A DNA stretch of 19,905 bases from the NCBI GenBank assembly GCA_030040475.1, contig JASHTQ010000072.1:1-19905 (forward strand), in the 5' to 3' direction. Numbering within the stretch: the first letter of the stretch is position 1; every line of letters starts with the position of its first letter. The stretch comes from Streptosporangiaceae bacterium (lineage in GTDB: Bacteria; Actinomycetota; Actinomycetes; Streptosporangiales; Streptosporangiaceae). The position numbers were made by a program, and so were the translations under genes. Under the pieces are notes generated by a model that did no database searches, had not been told where the DNA came from, and saw only the letters and a list, made by a program, of their open reading frames with translations. Positions 14,343 through 19,905 of this stretch are shown in pieces.

Positions 14343-16418
14343 TCAGCCGCTCTGGGTGATCAGCGCGGCCATCTTGGGCGTGCCCATCCCGGTGGCCTCG
14401 TCGTAGAACGGCGTGGTCGGGAACAGGCCATTGTTGTTGACATTCGTGGCCAGGCCGGTGATGTCGTGGAAATAGTTGCCCGGGTCGGTGTTGTACAGGC
14501 CGTACAGCATCGCCGCGGCGTTGCCGGTCCGGTGCCCCTGGTAGCTGTCGCGGTCGGCGATGATCGCGGCCCACAGCGGCGAGGACAGGCTGGTGCCGCC
14601 GATGCCGAACCAGCCGGGCACGTTCTCGATGTAGCCAAGCCCCGCGCACACGCTGTACAGCGTGCTCGCGTTGCCGGTGCAGTACTCGGCGTACGGCGTG
14701 TACTCGTCGGCGTCCATCGAGACATCCGGATCCTCGCGGCACGGCGTGCCGGCCGCGGCCAGCGCGCAGTGGGTGCTGCCGTTGGCGTAGGTGGTGTAGG
14801 GGTTGTTGACGCCCTGACCACGCTGCCAGGACGGCCGGCCCCACCACTGGCTGGATCCGCCGCCGCCGGCGCCGGTCGCAGCGCACCAGAAGAAGCCGCC
14901 CTCCTCGTCATTGGAGGCGTTCGGGCCCTGGTCGCTGCACAGGTCGTCGACGTTCCAGACCGTCTCGGACCCGAACGGGCCGAGGGTCGACGGGTAGCCG
15001 GGGTTCGGGTTGGTACCCGGGTTGAAGTTCTCCAGCGAGGTACCGCCGACGCTGGTCACGTACGGCTGCGACGGCGGGTCGAGCACGTTGACGATCGTGG
15101 TGCCGTCGGAGCGGATGCAGGCGAAGGCGCCGGTGTCGCCCTCGGCCCCGAACACGCTCTGCCCCTGCGAGGCCATCTTCTCGAAGACGACGTTCTCGGC
15201 CTGCACGTAGGAGGCGGTCACGTCGTTCTCGCAGACCGCCCAGCTCGAGCTGAGCGTGGAGACCTGGTTGGCCTGGGCGATCGCCGAGTACTCGTCGAGC
15301 TCGGTCTGCCCGGTGTAGTCGTTCGGCGCGTTGTAGACGACGAGGCTGCTCGCGTCCGGCGAGACCGACAGGCTGGCCTCGATGTCGGCGTCGACCTCGA
15401 TGTCGCCGGCGTAGTAGTTGTACGACGGCGGGCACGTGTCGCCGATCGGGCACTGCATGCCGGCCCCCGGGCCGCCGTCGACGTTGACGTTGACCAGCGG
15501 CGGGGTGTAGCCCGGGCCGTAGAACTGGTGCGCCCAGGTGTCGATGTCGGACTCCTGGTACAGCGAGAGCTCGAACAGGCCGAGCGAGACGCCCGCGCCC
15601 TTGCCCCGCGGGCCGACGCTCGGGGCGCCGTAGATGGAGTTGGTCTGCGACGGCGTCAGGCCGCTGCAGCCGGGTCCGCCGCCGTAACCGAACGGGAACG
15701 AGCCGCTGAAGAACTGCGCCGCGGTCGGGTAGGTGGTCTCGCAGCTGCTGTTCCCGCCGATAGCACTGATCTTCTTGGTGTCGAGCGGGGTCCTCGTCTC
15801 GTTGACGCGGCCCCCGGTGGGCTTGGCCAGCATCTGGTGCTCCCTGACCGTGTTGGTCAGCCCGACCACGCCGAACGACGAGCCGGCTATCGAGGTCGGC
15901 AGCCAGACCGGAGTGGAGTTCGCGAAGTACGTCGCGCCGTGCGAGTCCTTGTAGGTGCTCAGCGTGGTCTTGAAGGCGCTGGAGATCAGCGCGCTTGAGC
16001 CCTCGGCGCGGATCAGGAACGGCGAGCCGGACGACTCGACGGTCAGGCCGGCCGCGGTCAGGTAGTTCGCGACCGCGTCCTGGGTCGCCGCGGTAGGCGC
16101 GTAGCGTGCGTTGAACACGCCGTCGGCCAGCCACTTGTGGTACTGCGGGCTGCCCTTCGTGTACAGCTCGTCCAGCAGCTTGTTCAGCGAGGCGTCGTTG
16201 CGGGGCGTGAGGGCCACCTCGACCTGCATCGCTGGGCTGTTGTAACCGCCGGTGATGATGTCCGTGGTGGGGTTCACGCTGCCGGCCAGCTCGGAGAAGC
16301 CTGCTGTCGCCAATGGCGCCGCGGCTGCCGGGCCGGAGAGAGCGGCGAAGGGCGTTATCAGCGCCGCGCTCGCCAGCACTATCCCGGCCGACCACCGGGC
16401 CTTTCTGGTTCGGATCAT
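14343..16418 (-). CDS. Secreted S53 sedolisin with pro-kumamolisin propeptide (sedolisin 1)
   Basis: 691 residues from ATG 16418. The signal peptide (about 1-34) has basic MIRTRKARW, a hydrophobic core and an AAAAP end. A full S53 activation propeptide follows (about 40-205; SPQYHKWLADGVFNARYAPT is the hallmark). The catalytic domain has the sedolisin triad and oxyanion residue: Glu341 and Asp345 in GDIEVDADIE, Asp428 in GAEGDTGAF, and Ser610 in GGTSLSSP. The calcium site at the C-terminus is recognisable from FHDIT (Asp652) and FYDEATGMGTP (Asp673). Such enzymes are secreted as zymogens, self-cleave in acid and digest extracellular protein. Many Cys (about 11 in the mature part) suggest disulfides, and there is an extended loop near 485-560 rich in Gly, Ser and Trp. 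It is divergent from sedolisin 2 across 367 bp. An acidic, soil-type protein-degrading role is inferred. Confidence 0.95.
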   Translation of the reverse strand: MIRTRKARWSAGIVLASAALITPFAALSGPAAAAPLATAGFSELAGSVNPTTDIITGGYNSPAMQVEVALTPRNDASLNKLLDELYTKGSPQYHKWLADGVFNARYAPTAATQDAVANYLTAAGLTVESSGSPFLIRAEGSSALISSAFKTTLSTYKDSHGATYFANSTPVWLPTSIAGSSFGVVGLTNTVREHQMLAKPTGGRVNETRTPLDTKKISAIGGNSSCETTYPTAAQFFSGSFPFGYGGGPGCSGLTPSQTNSIYGAPSVGPRGKGAGVSLGLFELSLYQESDIDTWAHQFYGPGYTPPLVNVNVDGGPGAGMQCPIGDTCPPSYNYYAGDIEVDADIEASLSVSPDASSLVVYNAPNDYTGQTELDEYSAIAQANQVSTLSSSWAVCENDVTASYVQAENVVFEKMASQGQSVFGAEGDTGAFACIRSDGTTIVNVLDPPSQPYVTSVGGTSLENFNPGTNPNPGYPSTLGPFGSETVWNVDDLCSDQGPNASNDEEGGFFWCAATGAGGGGSSQWWGRPSWQRGQGVNNPYTTYANGSTHCALAAAGTPCREDPDVSMDADEYTPYAEYCTGNASTLYSVCAGLGYIENVPGWFGIGGTSLSSPLWAAIIADRDSYQGHRTGNAAAMLYGLYNTDPGNYFHDITGLATNVNNNGLFPTTPFYDEATGMGTPKMAALITQSG

Positions 16419-16454
16419 GTCCTGTGCACCGTCCTAAGAGATCGCGATCCTCAC

Positions 16455-16714
16455 GGTTAGTTGCGGTAGCCGCGAGTGCCTCGATTATGCCGGTTCGACC
16501 GCCTGCGACCAGGCGACTTGGCCAGATCGTTTGGTTGCTATCGGATAACCGCCCGACGCAGAGCGCTTCGCGTTCGCTGGCCAGTTCGCTGGTCAGCGAG
16601 TCACGGCGGGCGGAAATATCACAACTGTGCATCCGAAGTCGTGTTGAAGCCGCAGGTGTGTGGCGATTTTCAGTACGATCGCCTCTCCTGACGGGTGCGC
16701 CCGCGGTTAGTTGC
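16455..16714 (+). repeat. Paired direct repeat GGTTAGTTGC flanking the control region
   Basis: Identical 10-mers at 16455-16464 and 16705-16714, in longer similar contexts (C[A/G]CGGTTAGTTGC), sit 36 nt from the sedolisin 1 start and 71 nt from the sedolisin 2 start. They may be two sites for one regulator. Confidence 0.4.
16572..16595 (+). repeat. 12-bp tandem repeat GTTCGCTGG[C/T]CA
   Basis: Two adjacent copies differ at one base. Inside are TGGCCA and CGCTG-GT-CAGCG (16587-16598), so the site has both direct and inverted symmetry. It lies near the middle of the divergent gap. Confidence 0.45.
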
Positions 16715-16733
16715 ACTACAGGATTCAGTTGGA

Positions 16734-16771
16734 AATCGTCCCGGAAAAGATACGAATCGTCCAGGAAGAGA
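16734..16771 (+). repeat. Two direct repeats with 21-bp period before sedolisin 2
   Basis: AATCGTCCCGGAAAAGA (16734-16750) and AATCGTCCAGGAAGAGA (16755-16771) match at 15 of 17 positions. Their period is 21 bp, two turns of the helix, so a protein bound at both would sit on the same face. They end just before the ribosome site (GGAG at 16777). Confidence 0.55.
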
Positions 16772-16785
16772 AGTTTGGAGTGGGG

Positions 16786-18171
16786 ATGCGTAAACCAAGT
16801 CGTTATTTGGCGGCCGTGTTCGGCCTAACGACGTTGGCGTCGGGGGCGGCGGCGGTGCCGCTTGCGGGCGTCACGGCAGGCTCGACCGCGGTCGCGGCCG
16901 TCGCGCGGGCGATTCCCGCGGACGCCAGCGGCCTGAGCAAGGGCATTGACGGCACACCGGCGCGCTACGTGGAGGCCGTCAAGGCGAACGCCGCGGGGCT
17001 GTTCTCCTGTCAGGCTCCGGAGTCGGCGTCGAACCCGGTGCCCTGCTACGGGCCGTCCCAGATCCGGAACGCCTACCAGGTGCCCAAGAACCTGACCGGC
17101 GCGGGCCAGACGATCGCGATCATCGATGCCTTCGGCGACCCGTACATCGCCAGCGACCTAGCGCTGTTCGACTCGACGTTCGGGCTGCCTGCGGCTCACC
17201 TCAACATCATCTGCGTGAAGAACGCGACGAGCACGGGCGCCTGCCCGGTGTACAACGGCAACGCTGACGAACAGGACTGGGCCGGGGAGATCGCGCTCGA
17301 CACCCAGTACGCGCACGCCATCGCCCCGGGCGCGACCATCGACCTGGTGATCGCGAAGAGCGACAACGACCCGGACATCCTCGCCGCGCAGCAGTACACG
17401 ATCAACAACAACCTCGGTTCTGTGCTGTCCCAGAGCTTCGGCGAGAACGAGGCCTGCGTCCAGGCCGAGACCTCCGTCTTCGGGCCGACGGTCGCAGCCT
17501 TCCAGGCGGCCGAGGCCGAGAACATGAGCGTCTTCGCCTCCGCGGGTGACCAGGGCTCGGCCACGGTCAACTGCGCCGGCACCGCGTACGTCGAGGGCGT
17601 GAACATGCCTGCCTCCGACCCGCTGGTCACCTCGGTCGGCGGCACGCACCTGAACGCGAACTACGTCACCGGCGCCTACGAGAGCGAGACGGTCTGGAAC
17701 AACTCCGGCCAGACCCCCGACTTCGGGGCCGGCGGCGGCGGCTTCAGCAGCGTCTTCGCGAGGCCGTCCTACCAGACGGGCACCGGCAGCTCCGGCCGCG
17801 GCGTGCCTGACGTCTCCTACAGCGCCGACGTCTACAACGGCGTGCTCGTTGCCGCCAGCGCGCTCAACGGCGGCGTGCCGGCCTTCTTCATCTTCGGCGG
17901 CACCAGCGCCGGCTCGCCGCAGTGGGCCGCGCTCACCGCGCTCGCCGACCAGGCGGCCGGCCACCGGCTCGGCTTCTTGAACCCGACGCTGTACTCGATC
18001 GCGAACAGCCCGTTCTACGCCTCCGCGTTCCACGACATCACGGTCGGGAACAACATGTGGGATGTCGCGGGCGTTCCGGGTTACGCTGCCCATCGCGGCT
18101 GGGATGCGGCCTCTGGCCTGGGCACTCCCGACGCGGATATCCTCATCAACCTGCTGCGCGGCTCCGCGTAA
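16786..18171 (+). CDS. Secreted S53 sedolisin without the long propeptide (sedolisin 2)
   Basis: 461 residues from ATG 16786, placed by GGAG 5 nt upstream and by the signal peptide that follows (MRKPSRYLAAVFGLTTLASGAAA region, residues 1-23; cleavage likely before about 45). The frame is open from 16711 but that would put charged sequence before the signal. The catalytic residues are all present: Glu168 and Asp172 in AGEIALDTQYAHAIAPGA, Asp255 in SAGDQGSA, Ser374 in GGTSAGSPQ. Calcium ligands are in FHDITVGNN (Asp417) and GWDAASGLGTP (Asp440). Between the signal peptide and the catalytic core (which opens near PSQIRNAYQVP, 90-100) only about 50-60 residues remain, so the usual activation domain of about 180 residues is missing. 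Activation may be simpler than in sedolisin 1, or may need another protein. A strong intrinsic terminator follows 29 nt after the stop. Confidence 0.93.
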   Translation: MRKPSRYLAAVFGLTTLASGAAAVPLAGVTAGSTAVAAVARAIPADASGLSKGIDGTPARYVEAVKANAAGLFSCQAPESASNPVPCYGPSQIRNAYQVPKNLTGAGQTIAIIDAFGDPYIASDLALFDSTFGLPAAHLNIICVKNATSTGACPVYNGNADEQDWAGEIALDTQYAHAIAPGATIDLVIAKSDNDPDILAAQQYTINNNLGSVLSQSFGENEACVQAETSVFGPTVAAFQAAEAENMSVFASAGDQGSATVNCAGTAYVEGVNMPASDPLVTSVGGTHLNANYVTGAYESETVWNNSGQTPDFGAGGGGFSSVFARPSYQTGTGSSGRGVPDVSYSADVYNGVLVAASALNGGVPAFFIFGGTSAGSPQWAALTALADQAAGHRLGFLNPTLYSIANSPFYASAFHDITVGNNMWDVAGVPGYAAHRGWDAASGLGTPDADILINLLRGSA

Positions 18172-18199
18172 TGACGCGATGCGGCTAGTGCATCACCTG

Positions 18200-18237
18200 C
18201 CGGTCCCGGGCGGTCAGCCGTCCGGGACCGGCTTTTT
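18200..18237 (+). terminator. Strong intrinsic terminator of sedolisin 2
   Basis: CCGGTCCCGG (18200-18209) pairs with CCGGGACCGG (18222-18231), with CGG/CCG pairing continued inside around TCAG, and is followed by CTTTTT. This is a textbook Rho-independent terminator. Confidence 0.9.
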
Positions 18238-18314
18238 GCTGTGCCGGGAGATCATCGCGCGTGCGTGCTGAGGGTTTACCGAGTAACCACCCGGGCCGGA
18301 GGGCGGAAGCCGGG

Positions 18315-18354
18315 GAAGCACCACGGCTCGTTCGGTATAAAAATTGTTTTTGTG
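18315..18354. repeat. Stem-loop element copy 3 (R3) between convergent genes
   Basis: AGCACCACGGCT-CGTTCGG is followed by a hairpin TATAAAAA-TTG-TTTTTGTG, whose outer pairs include T-G wobbles. The box agrees closely with R2. It lies between sedolisin 2 and cysS, 16 nt past the cysS stop on the minus strand, so it may terminate cysS transcription. Confidence 0.6.
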
Positions 18355-18369
18355 GCGGCTGGTGCAGGG

Positions 18370-19839
18370 CTAGCGCAGGTGCCAGGTGGGGCCTTCCGGG
18401 GTGTCCGTTACCTGGACGCCGAGGGCGTCTAGTTCGGCGCGGATCCGGTCGGCGCGGGGCCAGTCCCGTTCCTTGCGGGCCTGGGTGCGGTCGGCGATCA
18501 GCTGCTCGATGTCGTTGTGCTCGGCCGGGGTCAGGTCCTCCTTGGCGCGGCCCTGGTCCAGCTCGCCGGGGTCCAGGGTGGCCAGGCTCAGGCCGAGCAG
18601 CGCGTCGGCGGCGGCGATCACGGCCCGCTGGCCGTCCGGGGTCATCGCGGGGTCGCGCAGGGCGTCCTGCAGGACGGCGAGGATCCTCGGGGTGTTCAGG
18701 TCGGCCGAGATCGCGGCGTCGATCTGGTCAATGGCACTGGCCGCCGCCTCATCGTCGGCTGCGGCTTGGGTCGCGGCCGCGAGCGTGTCGATCTGCGGCA
18801 GCGGGCGCAGCGGCTGGACCCTGGCCAGCAGCCTGCGCAGGGTGGCCTGGGCGGCGTCCATCGCGGCGATGGTGAAGTCGAGCTGGCTGCGATAGTGGGC
18901 GCCGAGCAGGAACAGGCGGAACGCCATCGGGTGGTACCCGGCCTGGACCAGGTCGGCCAGGCGCGGCGCACCGCCCGCGGACTTGGCCATCTTCGCCGCG
19001 CCGAGCTGCAAGAACTCGTTGTGCAGCCAGAACCGGACCCAGGGCCTTCCGTCTTCGAGGTAGGCCTGGCTCTGCGCGATCTCGTTGACGTGGTGCAGTT
19101 CGCGGTGGTCCACGCCGCCGGTGTGGATGTCGAAATGCCGGCCGAGCAGCGCGATGCTCATCACCGAGCACTCCAGGTGCCAGCCCGGCGCGCCGCAGCC
19201 CCACGGGGAATCCCAGCGCATGACCCGGCGGCGGCCGGGCTCCTCGGCCCGCCACAGCGCGAAGTCGGTCTTGTGCCTGCGGCCCGCTACCTGCTCGACC
19301 CGGGCCGCCTCCAGCTGGCCTTCTGTGTCCATCTGGGCGAGCTCACCGTAGTTCGGGTCCTTGGCCGTGTCGAAGTACAGGCCCGAGGGGATCTGGTAGG
19401 TGAAGCCGTTTTTCTGCAGCGCCTCGGCGAACTCGATCATCTGCGGCACGTAGGCGCTGGCCCGCGGGTACTCGGCGGCGGGCAGCACGTTCAGCGCCTT
19501 GATGTCGTCGAAGAACGCCCTGGTATAGAACTCGGCGATCTCCTGCACCGAGCGCCGTTCCCTGGCGGCCGCGGCCTCCACCTTGTCCTCGCCGGTGTCG
19601 GTGTCGGCGACCGCGTGCCCGACGTCGGTGATGTTGATGACGTGGTGGACGCCGATGCCCTTCCACCGCAGCGCGCGCCGCACCGTGTCCGCGAACACGT
19701 AGGGGCGCATGTTCCCCAGGTGCGGGTACGCGTAGACGGTGGGACCGCAGCTGTACATGGTGGCCGGGTCGGCCAGCGGGACGAAATCCTCGATCCGGCG
19801 GCCCAGCGAGTTGTACAGCCGCAGTTGATGGCCTGACAT
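18370..19839 (-). CDS. cysS: Cysteinyl-tRNA synthetase of the GGVDH/HHVNE subtype
   Basis: 489 residues from ATG 19839, after GAGGGACC. It charges tRNA-Cys in the cytoplasm. The HIGH motif is PHLGN (39-43), with zinc ligand Cys31 in YSCGPTVYAYP. By alignment to E. coli CysRS the other zinc ligands are Cys224 (GWHLECSVM), His249 and Glu253. The KMSKS motif reads KMAKS (283-287). The C-terminal part has the CysRS hallmark ARKERDWPRADRIRAELDALG, which distinguishes it from the mycothiol ligase MshC. The zinc-loop reads GGVDHRELHHVNEIAQ, unlike the usual GGxDLxFPHHENEIAQ of standard streptomycete CysRS. Other blocks (INITDVGHAV, GEDKVEAAA) also recall a subtype seen in some archaea and candidate-phyla bacteria. 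It may therefore be a second or transferred copy. It is convergent with sedolisin 2. Confidence 0.93.
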   Translation of the reverse strand: MSGHQLRLYNSLGRRIEDFVPLADPATMYSCGPTVYAYPHLGNMRPYVFADTVRRALRWKGIGVHHVINITDVGHAVADTDTGEDKVEAAAARERRSVQEIAEFYTRAFFDDIKALNVLPAAEYPRASAYVPQMIEFAEALQKNGFTYQIPSGLYFDTAKDPNYGELAQMDTEGQLEAARVEQVAGRRHKTDFALWRAEEPGRRRVMRWDSPWGCGAPGWHLECSVMSIALLGRHFDIHTGGVDHRELHHVNEIAQSQAYLEDGRPWVRFWLHNEFLQLGAAKMAKSAGGAPRLADLVQAGYHPMAFRLFLLGAHYRSQLDFTIAAMDAAQATLRRLLARVQPLRPLPQIDTLAAATQAAADDEAAASAIDQIDAAISADLNTPRILAVLQDALRDPAMTPDGQRAVIAAADALLGLSLATLDPGELDQGRAKEDLTPAEHNDIEQLIADRTQARKERDWPRADRIRAELDALGVQVTDTPEGPTWHLR

Positions 19840-19905
19840 GGTCCCTCAGACTACGTCTGCGGCCGGGTGCCGCGGCGACGGCGCGTTCTCCCGGCGCCGG
19901 CAAGG

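Larger units (their letters stand above)
16419..16785. promoter_or_regulatory. Divergent control region between the two sedolisins
   Basis: This 367-bp gap has no credible gene and is less GC-rich than its surroundings. It holds a 10-bp palindrome GATCGCGATC (16440-16449), a minus-strand CATAAT (16484-16489) that could be the -10 box of sedolisin 1 (65 nt before its ATG), and a plus-strand TACGAT (16674-16679) that could serve sedolisin 2. It also carries three sets of direct repeats, listed separately. The number of repeats suggests specific regulation, possibly shared by both genes. Confidence 0.6.

Noticed and set aside
14245..14886. Extension of lysS upstream to 14886
   Set aside because: The frame is open, but it runs through the terminator hairpin and the sedolisin 1 coding region in another frame. 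The AAGGAGG site at 14256-14262 places the start near 14244.
16711..16785. Upstream TTG start for sedolisin 2
   Set aside because: It would put a charged 25-residue segment before the signal peptide and turn the 21-bp repeats into coding sequence. GGAG before ATG 16786 fits better.
18315..18354. GTTCGG in the stem-loop elements considered as a tRNA T-loop
   Set aside because: No acceptor, D or anticodon arms can be drawn around any of the three copies, and the following A/T hairpin is not tRNA-like.
18370..19839. Mycothiol ligase MshC as an alternative to CysRS
   Set aside because: The protein has the full C-terminal CysRS tail (ARKERDWPRADRIR) and CysRS-type length; MshC is shorter and lacks this end.

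Overview
The window is high-GC DNA with actinobacterial habits: short gaps, GTG and TTG starts, leaderless-type promoters with TAnnnT -10 boxes, a PknB-type receptor kinase, a GT87 mannosyltransferase, a Cfp30B/Rv0577-like VOC protein and secreted S53 (sedolisin) peptidases. A soil actinomycete of the Streptomycetales/Streptosporangiales/Catenulisporales type fits best. Sedolisins are usually acid-active, which hints at an acidic habitat. The genus cannot be named from the sequence.

Layout. 1-2.7 kb (+): three membrane or membrane-anchored proteins (a 5'-truncated small one, a seven-segment MsrQ/ferric-reductase-like protein, and a single-pass protein with a helical ectodomain), followed by a 7Fe ferredoxin (fdxA). 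2.87-4.55 kb (-): a receptor Ser/Thr kinase, convergent with fdxA and divergent from a GT87 mannosyltransferase (4.74-6.02 kb, +). 6.2-8.1 kb: a conserved 81-residue actinobacterial protein, a two-domain VOC protein, and a convergent SDR-fold protein that lacks its catalytic residues. 8.26-10.7 kb (+): a Gfo/Idh/MocA oxidoreductase overlapping an M20 metallopeptidase by 4 nt. 10.9-14.2 kb (-): class I lysyl-tRNA synthetase followed by an acyltransferase-3 membrane protein. 14.3-18.2 kb: two sedolisins transcribed divergently from a 367-bp control region. 18.4-19.8 kb (-): a cysteinyl-tRNA synthetase of an unusual subtype.

How they may work together. Four themes stand out: membrane redox and signalling (MsrQ-like protein, ferredoxin, kinase), cell-envelope glycan work (GT87, AT3), secreted acid proteolysis (sedolisin pair), and translation enzymes of alternative type (class I LysRS, GGVDH-type CysRS) on either side of the proteases. 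No complete biosynthetic, phage, CRISPR or transposon module is visible.

The most unexpected non-coding signal is a dispersed stem-loop element. It has a CGTTCGG box followed by an A-tract/T-tract hairpin, and three copies (about 2.8, 6.0 and 18.3 kb) all lie at gene 3' ends. The structure is kept although the hairpin sequence differs. The most unexpected coding signal is the SDR protein, which has lost at least three of its four catalytic-tetrad residues while keeping the fold and nucleotide-binding motifs.
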